64,000 nt of DNA, taken from NCBI GenBank assembly GCA_004352715.1, contig SCFE01000016.1, forward strand, positions 303,563-367,562, given 5' to 3'. Source of the stretch: Hofstenia miamia (Eukaryota; Xenacoelomorpha; Acoela). The notes beneath the pieces were generated by a model, which saw only the letters and a list, made by a program, of their open reading frames with translations, was not told the origin of the DNA and made no database searches. A program made the translations under genes and the position numbers. This document shows positions 1-15,039 of this stretch, piece by piece. How positions within the stretch are numbered: position 1 is the stretch's first letter; each line of letters begins with the position of its first letter.

Positions 1-11
1 ATATATATATA

Positions 12-42
<31 letters not shown>
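1..42. repeat. (AT)n microsatellite at the window edge
   Basis: Almost pure AT dinucleotide run with one phase break. It probably continues outside the window. Confidence 0.9.
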
Positions 43-807
43 AATATGGTGTAAAAAAGAGTAGTGTATAAGAATATTTTCTTATATAAAATAATTATTA
101 ACAATAACTATCTTCTAAAAACTTCTTGTAGTATTTTTTTGGAGTATTTTTTAAGAAATATTTTTTATACATATTTTATAATTTATTAATAACAACTATT
201 AATAACTTCAATAATGGCATATAATATTAGCATATAAAATTGTACCAGGATATTTCTACAATAAATTTTTGATTTTCTATATCCTTACGTGATACCTAAA
301 TGTAAAATTTTATGAAAATTTTATTTAAATTTTAGAAGATATAAAAAGAGTATAAAAAAAGAGTATTAAGAAATAAAAAAGTTTAATACAAATATAAAAA
401 AGCCAAAAATATACACAAAAATAATAAAAATATAAAAGAAGATTTTACAAAAAGTTTCCTCACATATTTAGGCTTTTTATTTCCTCTATAGGTTTCAAAC
501 ATATCTATGATAATGGTGAAATATATGGGCGAAAAATATTGAAAGAAAGTTTAAAAGAAATCAAAAAAATTAACATAAAAAGAAAATTTTAAAACATAAT
601 TTTGTATTTTTTCTATTTGTAATATTTCTGGGCGTTATCCTTTGGTGTAAAATATTTCTGTTACAAATTTAATATAGCATATCATTTTCGTATACCTATA
701 TTACACATCTTGTCTTCTTATTTTTAATGTATATCTAATGTTTATCCCATTAGAAAACAAGTATTAATCACAATTAATTGGAAATTGATTGTCCATGCTA
801 AGCTCAT
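43..807. other. AT-rich non-coding stretch
   Basis: A/T-dominated sequence with many stops in all frames and no recognisable gene, RNA or transposon. Nothing further can be supported here. Confidence 0.6.
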
Positions 808-1165
808 GTTGTATATATCTATTTTATAGACCGATTTGAGGGAAAAATGTACACAAATAACTTTTTCTTACATTTTTTGTACTCGTTGAATTTAGATAGG
901 GACTGTAGAAATGTTTTGTATATATTTCTAAGATTTATGATAAAAGCTTATACTGAAGCCTCACAGTGTACGCTGTTTCTCTACTATATATATTTCTATT
1001 ATATACACCGTTTTGAGGGCAACATGTACAAAAATAACTACCTCTTAGATTTTTTGTACTCGTTCAATTTAGCTTGGGACTAGAGAAATGATGTGTATAC
1101 ATTTCTGAGATTTATGAAAAAAGCTTATTCTAAAGCATCACAGTGAACGCCGATTCTCTACTGTA
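808..1165. repeat. Diverged tandem duplication, period about 177 bp
   Basis: Two head-to-tail copies share the same order of landmarks: CCG(A/T)TTTGAGGG near 831 and 1008, TTTTTTGTACTCGTT, a GGGACT(G/A)(T/G)AGAAATG block, an AGATTTATGA block and a terminal TCACAGTG(T/A)ACG block. Unit boundaries are approximate. A short open frame (847-1083) spans both copies and encodes a repeated MY-x-NN...FLYS-x-NL peptide. I read it as a by-product of the duplication, because it is short, very AT-rich and resembles no known family. Confidence 0.75.
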
Positions 1166-3186
1166 TGTATTGCAAATATAGCAATTTAGTAATTTTGTTT
1201 TGAAGCTACTTACAAACATTAGACGACAATTGCTCTTGTTAAAAAATGTTTTCTCATGCTTTAAAATTTCTGTTGAATAAATGTAGCAGTTATTTTCACA
1301 CATCGCGTAACCCGAGCAGGAAGCGACTTGACATTTGATGAGGCAAAGTGATTCGGTGACACCGAAATATACTTCTTGGAATCGAGGACTTTTTAGGAAT
1401 ATGTTATTCATTTCCAAAGCTGTCTCATGGCTTTTACAATTCAATGTAATGCTGTTAATCTCGATAGTCCACCAAAAAATCGCGTAGAAGTACAAAAACA
1501 TTTTCGGTATATCAGTGAATGAATTAAATAAGTGAATTTCAATCTCTTCCGAAATCTCCAGCTGTTTCTACAATATATAATTTTAAAAATACAGAATCAA
1601 ACAAAAATATTCCTCTTTTGTTTATTTATTTTAAATACCGCAGCCATTCCAGATTTTATAGACACTAACGTGAAACGTCAAATAATGCAAGAATAATGCC
1701 AATATTTAGTAACAATGCAAAAAAAATGAGAAAAAATTTCCATGTTTGCTGGGGTTTCTTTCAGACAGAGTTGTTAATCATTAAATGAAATCCTGCACTT
1801 CATTGAAGGTAAACTCCAATTCATAAATATATTATTTAAATTCAACGTTACATTGTCAGTTTTGTTGATGCAAAAGTTTTTTGAAATATATAAAGATAAA
1901 TAGTGCACAAAAATAGTTTTAGAATGAAATTAGCTAAATCTGAACAAAGAATATGTTGATAGTCACGATAATAGCTGTTAAATAGTTTTTATTAAGAGCA
2001 ATAGAATGTTACAATTCAATTGACTTAGACATGTAGCATAAATAAATGCGACAAATAATTTTAGAAGCAAACGTCAATAGTCCAGAAATAGACATGTGCT
2101 GACATTTTATGTCCAAACCCCGAACCGACTCGAATGAGGACCAGGCCATATAAACTCATGCGAGCTCGACAGCACTTTAGGCACCTTATGTGATACTTCT
2201 CAATGCAATTTTCTCGAATTTCTTGGTTTGTTACACCAAAATTAGGTATTTCAAATGTTTTGAGCATATGATACTAATGTAAAATGATTAAACGTAAATG
2301 TTATTTTTCAAAACCGTTTTTTAACTTCACATAGTATTCACTGCTCTGTCCTTCAATAATTTTCTCAATTTCAGCCCATTTTTTCTTTCAATCTTTTCCA
2401 ATAATCCCAGCCCAAGCCCGGACTGCCCGTGTCCATTTCTGCACTAGCCTTACAAGTCTTATCTCTGTAATTCAATTCAGCAATATAATATAACTTGAGA
2501 AAGTTGAGAAACAAAGGTAAGTTCATTATAGCTCATGTGATAAATTAGGACTTATTAATCATGGTCTCGATGGAGAACCATTTTTTTATATAAAGTCCAA
2601 TTATTAAAAATTGCACCCACCCGACAAAAAATATTTTATTATCCGTCCACAAACGTTTTAACCTTACCCACCCATGCCTGAGAACGAAATTGTTTTTTTT
2701 CTATTAAGCAATTTAAAAGTTTTCAACATTATTTCTAATACAGTTCACCTTCATTATTTTCGAAAATTTTAAACTTTTAATTAATAAAATTAATGTTTTC
2801 GAAAAAATCATATTTATGATGCTCACAATGTGAAATGAAAAACGTACCTGTATGTCATACACAATAAAAATTACGGAGCACCCGCACCCACGGGTATAGG
2901 AGGGCATAACCGAGTATGCACTTTGCATAGCATGTGACAAAAAACAATCAACACTAACAAACAAATAGTAATACAATGTGCTCACAATTTTCAAAAGAAA
3001 AATTTCTAAGTAATTGTACATTGTGTACAAAATAATGGATTCTGCATGAAAAAAGATTTGATGCTCAATGTGTAAACTTATTTTTCACCAAATGTGTGCA
3101 GGAATCCGAGAGTTCTGTTATTGACTTCCTTAAACTATCCATGGCAATTTAATATGGATTTGTGGAAACAGTTCTTCAACAACGTT
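1166..3186. other. Unassigned non-coding stretch
   Basis: No gene recognised. Between about 2090-2160, 2400-2460, 2610-2690 and 2870-2910 there are locally C-rich patches built from recurring CCC(G/A)-type words (for example GCCCAAGCCCGGACTGCCCG). They stand out from the AT-rich background and may be remnants of small mobile elements. Short open frames here lack codon structure. Confidence 0.5.
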
Positions 3187-3715
3187 ACCACTGATTGAGA
3201 CGGATGTTTCTCATGCGAATAAGAATGTTGCTTGGGCTGTAACAGAAATGAAAAAGCACTCTGAAATTGCCAAGAATTCTTTGCTGCATAATACCTTAAA
3301 TGATAATTCAGAAAGTATACATAATTTATAAATACATATAAAGGAATGCCTGAAATTGGAAAAGCAATCCCAGGTGAAAGTGCATCTGAAGAAAAAGAAA
3401 ATGTATGTATGCTCTTCGAGAGAATTAGTGGTGATTTTAATGAAAATCAATTGTCTGCTATGAGAATTGGAAAATACGAGAAATCAAAAGCGGGTTTTAT
3501 TAGTAAAGTTCAAAGAGTCTATTCCCGTGGAAATTGTCTTAAGCAATATTACCAATTTGCAAACGAGTAATACGTCAATATGTTCCTTTCTGAGGGTTTT
3601 AGTAAACAAGAACAAGAGACTGAAAATATAGCATTGCGGAAAAGGCGAGAAATATTAATGGGGGAAATGTTAAAGAAAGGATTCAAGAATAATATAGTAC
3701 AGATTACACGTTAAG
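3187..3715 (+). pseudogene. Decayed LINE ORF1-like fragment
   Basis: Three consecutive plus-strand open segments, separated by stops or a frameshift, together resemble the ORF1 protein of CR1/L2-type non-LTR retrotransposons. First comes a helical stretch (ETDVSHANKNVAWAVTEMKK) that would suit a coiled coil. Next is a segment with GMPE, an acidic EEKENV patch and a basic LSAMRIGKYEKSK motif, the typical 'RIGK' strand of the RRM-like domain. Last is a helical EQETENIALRKRREIL segment like the C-terminal domain. ORF1 proteins bind and chaperone the element's RNA. In-frame stops after HNL and after QFANE show it is dead. The family assignment rests on motif memory, not a search. Confidence 0.45.
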
Positions 3716-5420
3716 TAAAATGAAAAATGGGCAGGCATCCATACAAATATACACTCAGTGTATGAATTCTCTACCATCTATATTTACATTCTATACAAGG
3801 AACTTTTTATTATGTAAAAATTTGTGTTTTAAAACTCCAAGAAACGCAGTCGCATTCTGAGATTGTTTGCTAGACAACAAATTTCAAATTTATATTGTTT
3901 CAGTCAGGATAGAATTAGAGAACTGTGACAAAAAAAGCGGTGGATAGCGGATTAAAGTCTAACCTCTCTAAAGTTAAGCTCTAAATTAATCTCTCTCCAT
4001 ATTTAACTAAAGTATACGATTCGATTAAAATTGAATCCAAAATCAGTAAAAACTTCTCGAGTAAATTTCTCCCCATAGCTAGAAGAAAAATCTACATTCA
4101 GAAATTGTTTTAACAATAAATAGAAATACTGATAACAAATTCTGAAAGCGTCAAGAAAGTAATATAAAACTAAACAAAAAAGAAAACGAATATTTACAAA
4201 TAAAAAGTGGTTAACTTGGGCTAAGTTAACTTATTAGTCCCGTGACACAATTTGCCTCTCTAAAGTAAACGTTTTAGAAAATTTTTCCGTGTTTTATTTA
4301 GATACATGTAATTGCATTGAATATTTTTGTACTTCATTGGAATCACCCTTGGTTATTAAACGTTTACTATATGAAACAGTGACCATCTCTATATGTTATT
4401 TATTACTCTAATATGTTTCAATGTCAGGCGATGCCCAATTCCTTTTGGAGCCCTATCACTTTCTCAACGTCTCAGATGATGATAGGGAAAACTTCTGAAA
4501 CAAAGTTCAAAAATATGTTTCGTAAAGAGTTAAATTTATCAGAGGACAAAAAATTAAATCTATGGCAAAAATAATATATGATAAAATTAGTATATGAAAA
4601 CAAGAAGCTGTATTATTGTACAAATTCTTCAATCGATGACATTTTTATGAAAACAAGATTGTGGAGAATATGCCTACAGTAACAGAAGCCAAAATTGGAA
4701 ACTATTTTCTCCGAAATTAGGTCCATGAATCCAAATGACTAACATAACAGTATGGGTCTATAAAATTTTTAGACGACTTTGTTCTTCTTATGCTAAATTA
4801 ATTAATCGTTTTTAAACAGAAACGTATCATTTATTTAACATGTTTCGGCATGCCACTGCCATTGTTAAAAAGTTTCCCATTATAAAACTTACAAAATATT
4901 CATCAAATTACATTTTTTATATTATTTTTATGTAATTTTATATGTAAATTTCATATGTTCTTTAAATTTAAAGACGGTTGAAAGGCTTCCGCAAAAAGGC
5001 ATACCTTAATGGGACAGGCTTTAAAAAGTAAATGAAAGACGACATTTCTTGTTCTATGATTTCTTCTGATTTTGCATATTATGTTAGTGTTGACTACGAG
5101 CTTTTGAAATTTTTTGAAGAATAACATTTAATGAAATTCCGAAGCTTTTCACGGTCAATGATACTTAATCATTTTCAGTTCTCACAAACTTTTTTCTCGA
5201 ACATTTAGCCAGGCTGATTTTTAAGGAGTTTGAAGTCAGTGCTTGACAAAAATACTTCTTAAAACAGAATTATTTCATTATATAAAACTACCAACTTATG
5301 AAAAACAATTACATAGCCGAATAAATGACATCGTGTAATTCAATGTCTGCATAACTTAATTGAGATAAACTGTGTGTGAATTCATTTCGCTTTCACTTTC
5401 TATTAAATGTGACACGGAAA
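3716..5420. other. Unassigned stretch between LINE fragments
   Basis: No recognisable gene. It separates an ORF1-like and a reverse-transcriptase-like piece in the same orientation, so it could be decayed interior of one LINE, but I see no conserved motif that proves this. Confidence 0.4.
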
Positions 5421-5823
5421 CTCAACAGACTCGGAAGACCTAAATCGAAACTATCGCCCTATTTCTATTAACCTCTCAAAATATTAGTTTTTAAAAGATC
5501 GCCCAAATTAATGCATACTCTTTAAACACAGTAATGGAGCTCTCAGTATGAATTTCGTAACGGTTTTCGAACAAGGCCTCTGAACACTGGCATCGCTCTA
5601 TAGACTAATACATTATGTGCTGCATGTTGGAATTTTCCAAAACATTTTACTTAAGTATTATATATAAGAATTTGGAACTAGGGTTGGTCAAATCAAGCAT
5701 AATCATCCAAAAATACTTAACGAATAGAAAACAACTCTACATTTCGATAGGAAGTTTAAACTATGTGGGAATAAACTTTGATACTAATATCATTGCAGGA
5801 TCAAATATTAGCAATATTTTTTA
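5421..5823 (+). pseudogene. Decayed non-LTR reverse transcriptase fragment
   Basis: The frame at about 5440-5470 gives a NRNYRPISIN motif, matching the NYRPIS-L start of the non-LTR reverse-transcriptase domain. The frame at 5615-5824 ends in a segment with LGLVKSSIIIQKYLTNRKQ followed by ISIGSL, the usual 'YL-x-NR-x-Q-V' region that precedes the GVPQGS motif. GVPQGS itself and the catalytic YADD motif are absent or eroded, and several stops and frame changes lie between the blocks. It is a dead LINE copy. The ORF1-like fragment upstream, in the same orientation, may come from the same insertion. Confidence 0.55.
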
Positions 5824-6710
5824 GTTTCAAAAAACCAAATTGGAATTGACTCATGCATTGATTTATGCTATCTAAATTATGACAGCGTCAATGATCTATA
5901 ATCAGATAGCTAAAAAAACTAAATTTTAAGTGGACATTAATATTTTGTAACTAATGGGTGGATTGATCAATATCAAAAATTTAGTATATTGTAAAAAAAA
6001 CTCGATTAAAACAGCCTTTTATTGATACAGCTAGTAGTCTCTGCAAGAAACTATCCAAGCAAATGAAATAATTTAAATTTGTCAAGAAAGAATTCTAAAT
6101 AGAATCAAATGTTAGTCAACCAAAACTATTATAATATAAATAGAGGTTTTAAGTAATATAAACATCATTTCGTTGTCTTCGTAAATTGTGTTGTTCATTT
6201 CGACACTATTTTAAGTGCACAACAGTTCTTTTCATTAACATTTTGGACTCATAACATATATTTTTTCTATTTTATACAGGCTTGCCAATCAACCTTTAAG
6301 TATAACTAATAAGTTTGAAATTTACAAGACGTGTAAAAATATTTATAAACGACTTCTAGATCATAGACACTGCTAATCTGACAAACAATTCAATCGGTAG
6401 GTTTTTGTAAAATTCGATGATACAAACTTAGTATTATCGCCAATTGCATTTACGCGAACTAAAATATCATTTTCTTTTCCTGTAACAATAAGAAAATCAT
6501 ACTAAGTTTGAAATACCTAATTAAAAACTATAAATTTGATTTTTCAGATGAGTTCAACTTTAATAATTTAAACAACTACTAACCACTTTTCAAGTGTCAG
6601 TACCTAAAAAAGTATGTTAATAAAGAATTGTAATAGAAACAAATATAGCACCGTAAAATTGGAAGTCATTTTGCAAGGCGTTTTGAATAGTCGGTCGTAA
6701 GACAACATGG
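5824..6710. other. Unassigned intergenic stretch
   Basis: AT-rich DNA without a supported gene, lying between the LINE relic and the 3' side of the SURF4 gene. Confidence 0.5.
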
Positions 6711-6716
6711 TTTATT
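6711..6716 (-). terminator. Possible polyadenylation signal of SURF4
   Basis: On the minus strand this reads AATAAA, about 390 bases downstream of the SURF4 stop codon. It is a plausible 3'-end signal, but AATAAA is common by chance in such AT-rich DNA. Confidence 0.25.
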
Positions 6717-7102
6717 AATTGCTTCAATATATATTACTGTGGTTTGTACATTAAATCAAAAACAAATCTTTACAAATTATTACAAGTTACGGCAAGGAAC
6801 ATTTTTGCACAAAAATATTTCACACAGTAAAAAAGATTGAAAATATACAAATAAAAGTTTCTGCTGATGCATTTTTTCAGTCCTTCCGTTTTCCTAACAC
6901 TGAAAACTTTAATTATTGAAAGATGAACGAAAAAACATACATTAATAAAATAACTAAATTACGAACTTCAATTATTGATTAATATAAATACAGAAATGTA
7001 ATAAATTAAACTTGTAGTTGGCGGTACAAGTTTGTGTAACAACTACTGCAAATTATTAACAAATGTAGAAAATTTTAAAATATCTAACTAGCGTCACAGA
7101 CA

Positions 7103-9635
<2,533 letters not shown>

Positions 9636-11874
9636 CTAAAATTGTATTTTTAATTGAATATATTTATAATAACTTATCAAATTAAATTAAATTGTGACCG
9701 AAGGAATTGTAGAAATTTACGATAGAAAATTATACCACAAAAAGAAAAAATTACTTTACTATAAATAGTCTAAACTAGACAAAAAATAGATTCAACATGT
9801 TATATGAAACTACAACTTGCAAATTTAAGTGTGTGCCAAACTTATTTGAGTTATTTCAAAACAACACAATATTAATTATTAATAAACCTTCAGAGAGTGA
9901 AAAAAATCGCCCCAGGAGCAGAAGAGCTCCATTACACCGCACAAAATATAATCATTGCAATTCACATTAATATTTTCAGCAAATCGGAATTTTCAATCTT
10001 AAATAATAAAATCTTTATGCATACCAAATTGAAATGTTCTACATGTAAAACAAATGTGTATAAATATCCACTATCTACAATATTACTGATGCTATTAGAG
10101 ATGAGCATTCAGTCACAGTCAAAACTTCCCAGGACGGTCATTTGTCAGATCTAAAATAGATCCGAATGCACCACAGCAAAACAGAATACGTGTGAGTGTG
10201 CAATTTTTTAGTATTTGAAAAACGACTGAGAAGTTAATTTCCATGTTTAAGGTAATACTAAGAATTATAATTACCCTCAGCCACAGCTTAATATTTGAAA
10301 ACAAATTAACATGGCGAAAGCCCAAACTGACATAATTTTTAAGACTTTTCAAATAAATCGCCTTAACACTAGAAACGCGACGATAGTACAAAATCACCTA
10401 TAAACCTTTTTTGCTTGATTATTCATTCAGCAAAAACATTAGCAGATACATATTGTATACTTCCAATTATGTTGATTATCTCATTGAATTTGCTGTTAGT
10501 AGAAATTATGTTTCTATTCAATAATTTTCACAGTTGAGACATCAGATGTAAATATATTCTTAAAGAGTGCTCGCTGTTCTAGTGTTAAAGGTACACTTGC
10601 ACGATATAGATGTGTTGAATGAGATATTTGCTGATTTTATGTTTGTTGCTGTTGACAGTTATAGTCGAAGACGGAACATTTATAAAAACTCACTGAAAAT
10701 GAAAATACACCGCTACCTAATAATAATGCACTGCAACGCGAAGGGCTCAACTTATTACCGTGCGTCAAGTTTTCTTAAATTATCAACTTAAATTTGAACT
10801 ACCAACGTGAGCACATGTTTCAAGTCGAGTTACTCGAACAAAGTATTTACAAGTTCAAATAATTTTCTGATAAAAAATTTAAACATGGGATATAGACAAA
10901 GTAATGGCTCAAGTTTTAATGTACTTTCAAGTTAAAAAAAAACTAACTTTAATTTGCAACTACATTTACTATCGAATTTGAGATTTCATTGAGTTTCCTT
11001 GATTGAATTTTGTGAATCCATTCCAATCAATTTCTAAAACCATGGGAACACCAATTGACGCAATTAACTATTTCAACATACAATTAATGCACTATCTTAA
11101 AAAAATTACATTCATTTGGAATAATTCAGCACACAGACATAAAAAGATAGCTGTACAACAGTCATTTTCTAATTTTACATGATGCGCTATGTGTTATCAG
11201 CAGGGAGCAGATAAATAAGTTTTTACTTATTTTCGCCAGTTTAGGAACCCACTGGATGTTTGATTTGTTATGTATTATGCATACACCTTGTTAAGTAATG
11301 GAAAATATTTAAACAATACTGAAATAAATGCTCGGATCACTCTATAATCCTTTCGATCAGTTAAGGTTAACAACAATGAATAGACATAGAAAGTGCATAA
11401 AATTAGTGTATTTGTCATTGGAGTATGATTGAAGTCCTGAATTTATCATTGAAGTTGATGTTAAGCGAATGTATGAATGATGTCAAGGTTCTTGGTATAG
11501 AGTGGTTAATAATATATTTGACTTTACGAAGCCCTTTTTCCATGAGCGCCATTGGGGTATCAGATGAAAAAAGGGGCAGACTATCCTTAATAGAAATTAT
11601 TATAAGATTTGATGATGAGGTTCTAGTAGTATCATATCTATATTTCATTATAAAAATGATGCAGTAATATTTTTTTTAAAGTTTCAGCAATATTTTTTAT
11701 TTTTTTTTCATTTTTATATATTTTTTGAGAATTGCTTCCCTTGAGCTCAAATTTGCTATGTGGCTATTATGTGACTCCTAAAGCTATCACGCATACTCAA
11801 TTTGTGATTTTTTTGACGTTAACCGGCCGAACTGCTTGCGGGCGCTAAGTACTATGTAATTTCGGGCCAGCGGG
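9636..11874. other. Upstream region of SURF4, no gene resolved
   Basis: This should contain, or lead to, the first SURF4 exon, promoter and 5' UTR, but no ATG-containing exon with a phase-0 donor and SURF4-like peptide could be picked out. The last 60 bases before the gap are noticeably richer in G+C than their surroundings and open on the minus strand (a short LARNYIVLSARKQFGRL peptide). They look like the edge of some other element, which the gap hides. Confidence 0.4.
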
Positions 11875-12468
11875 NNNNNNNNNNNNNNNNNNNNNNNNNN
11901 NNNNNNNNNNNNNNNNNNNNNNNNNNNNNNNNNNNNNNNNNNNNNNNNNNNNNNNNNNNNNNNNNNNNNNNNNNNNNNNNNNNNNNNNNNNNNNNNNNNN
12001 NNNNNNNNNNNNNNNNNNNNNNNNNNNNNNNNNNNNNNNNNNNNNNNNNNNNNNNNNNNNNNNNNNNNNNNNNNNNNNNNNNNNNNNNNNNNNNNNNNNN
12101 NNNNNNNNNNNNNNNNNNNNNNNNNNNNNNNNNNNNNNNNNNNNNNNNNNNNNNNNNNNNNNNNNNNNNNNNNNNNNNNNNNNNNNNNNNNNNNNNNNNN
12201 NNNNNNNNNNNNNNNNNNNNNNNNNNNNNNNNNNNNNNNNNNNNNNNNNNNNNNNNNNNNNNNNNNNNNNNNNNNNNNNNNNNNNNNNNNNNNNNNNNNN
12301 NNNNNNNNNNNNNNNNNNNNNNNNNNNNNNNNNNNNNNNNNNNNNNNNNNNNNNNNNNNNNNNNNNNNNNNNNNNNNNNNNNNNNNNNNNNNNNNNNNNN
12401 NNNNNNNNNNNNNNNNNNNNNNNNNNNNNNNNNNNNNNNNNNNNNNNNNNNNNNNNNNNNNNNNNNNN
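11875..12468. other. Assembly gap (run of N)
   Basis: Undetermined bases. Any apparent reading frame across it is an artefact. Confidence 0.99.
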
Positions 12469-14346
12469 GAATCTGTTTCAAATGCAGCAAATGCGATGTT
12501 TTTCTTTGTGTTTATTATGATCCAAGTAGCTTTTTTGTTTTCCATAATTGATGATTTTATTTTTATTATCTGTTAATATTATGAGTTTAGTTCTTGTCAA
12601 CTGTTTTGATGTATAAAAATGGTTGCATGCCTTCTTAAATGAAGTACAATATGAAAAATAGCAGTAATGTAAGGTAACAATATATTATCCAATTTTGCAT
12701 TTTTTCATTATTTGGTAATTTTACAGTCAATGTACTCAAAAGAGTACACATAACTAATATTGTAACTATGATATCAATAACCTAGCAATTTTGGCTATTC
12801 TATGGCATTGGTTTTTTATTAATATATTCATAGAAATCTGGTAATTTAGTTTAATATTTGATGTTGTGCCTCCGACGAGGTTAAGCTCAACCTCATTTTT
12901 TGGTTAGGTTCCATTCCAAATATCAATTTTATAGTTCCTAAAAATTCAATAATATGTAAAAATTATTGGTCTACAAAATATATGGAAAAATTGCTTAATG
13001 TTTCCAAAAATCTGGCTGTCCATCTTGGATTTTTGTGTTTTCCAGCGTTTAGATTCTAACAAACGACTTCTCTGCCAAGAGACCAGATAACTTGTTTGAT
13101 GCGTTTCAAATGTCCATACTATATGTAATGTGCCTTAATTAATCTAAAACAGATTATATCAAGATTAGATAGTCATTCAAGGAAAACTAATTGATTTTTT
13201 CTGTAGCAATCACTCAAGTTGTTTATTTTTAATGTCTCAAGATTAAATACATCATTACCAAACTTTTCCATGTTGGCATTGTGTGACATTTGCCGAACAA
13301 TATAAACAAAAATTGTTATAAAACTTTCCTGCTATATCATCTATGTTAATATTTTTGATGGATATTACATGATGGAAAAATATTTATGATGAAGTAAGAA
13401 TTTTATCAAAAGCAGTTGTGATGATGTAAATTCCGAACAAAATGTCAACACAAACATTACTACAGAAGAAAAGGACTTCCAAAACGCATTCGGACTGGTT
13501 ACATTTTATCGAAGAGCATATCAAGAGCTGAAGATTCTCGCTACTTAGAATAACAATTCAAAAATACTGTGCATAACTAATTGTTATACTTTAACTAAAA
13601 AAGTGTTTCTTGACAGCAAAGGCAGGATATACTATATTGTAATTAGATGAAATCCTGGTAACAACTCTGAAATAATGGCATTATTGGCTGCAGATATATA
13701 GATTTTGATGTCATTGAGAAAAATATTGTGGGTGTAATGATGCACTCTATACACAGTGGTGCAGATATGGTGCGATTTATACTAATGAATTGTCAGTGTT
13801 GAAACGCAATTTAAGATCTGTATTAATTGAATTTCAAAGGTCATTCAAATAGATGGCAATTTATTTGCTATAACGCAAAACTACAGCATTAACAAAAACT
13901 TGTAAATGCTTCCAGAGTACTTAAATGATTCGTGCGTGACTTTCATTCAAAAGATCAATTTCAAATGTAACTTACTACATAGATTGATAAAGAATGTGAT
14001 CAATTAAAAATATATCAAACCCAGTTTTTTACTCTAATCGGCAGGCAACAGGTTATGTAGATGACAGTTTAATCTTATAATTATGCGAAATAATATGAAG
14101 GATAAATGCTTTGTGTTATTTTTATACATTTATTTAAAGCACAATTTACAAATGCCGACAATTTACAAATGACATTCAATTTGGGGAAGGCTGATAATAT
14201 TTTTGGTGTTCATCGTAAAATCGTAACACCAACAATTTTTTTAGTTGAAAGTAGGAATTTATCAGGTAATTTATTCTGATAACTAGATTTGTTGCGATAA
14301 CTTTAAATGTAGAGAAAGCATTTTGTTGACAAATCACTGATATGCA
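12469..14346. other. Unassigned non-coding stretch
   Basis: AT-rich DNA with scattered stops. I found no supported exon, RNA gene or transposon motif. Confidence 0.5.
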
Positions 14347-14354
14347 GCAGCGAC

Positions 14355-15031
14355 CAGGCTTGTTCAATATCTTATCGGCAATAGTATCTTTTTCAAAAAA
14401 ACTAAAAATAGATTATTTCGATAACGATTTCATCCAAGATAGGTTATCTAGATAATCTTCATTGAAATTATATACATGTAGCTGTAGATTGTTGTAATTT
14501 ACATTGTATCTCTTGAAAAAATTTTATAGTACAAAATACTATAAATGTCAACATGACAATGAAAGTATATTTTGCGAACATTAGGGAACTATTCATTCTC
14601 TGTTTTGTAGCATCAAATGTTATTTTATAAAAAAACCGTTATTTTGTTGTCCAAACCAAAAGACAGCCAACATCATAAAAATAAAAAATTGGTTCTTGAT
14701 TTCTGATTTTATTATAATGCCTTCATATTCTAATATATGTACTACACATAATGTTAAAGCATCAGACAAATATCCAAACTGGAACATTTCATATTAATGG
14801 TTATAATTCACTAGTAAATGATTTTGCAGATGCAGCGTCATTTTTTTATGTTAAGAAATGCGATTTTTGCGGATCTTGCAAAATGAAATTCGCGAATTTG
14901 TGCTTTAAATATAGACGTCAGTTATGCCATAACAAAGCATACTAACAGGTTATCGAGTCGATGTCGGCTGTGTAAGATAGGTTATTAGATGGAAAAATTA
15001 CTTATCGAAGATAATCTTTTGAACAAGCCTG
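14355..15031. mobile_element. Non-autonomous hAT element, 677 bp
   Basis: The element starts CAGGCTTGTTCAA and ends with its exact complement TTGAACAAGCCTG, followed inwards by weaker inverted similarity. It is flanked by the 8-base direct repeats GCAGCGAC (14347-14354) and GCAGCGAG (15032-15039), which differ at one position. An 8-bp target duplication and termini starting CAG are hallmarks of the hAT superfamily. The interior has no transposase motif, only a 64-codon frame with no recognisable domain, so it would depend on an autonomous relative. GATAA/TTATC words recur near both ends and could be transposase-binding sites (inference). Confidence 0.85.
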
Positions 15032-15039
15032 GCAGCGAG

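Noticed and set aside
11787-12545. Long minus-strand open frames of 252 and 212 codons
   Set aside because: They consist mainly of undetermined bases in the gap at 11875-12468 and have no real coding evidence.
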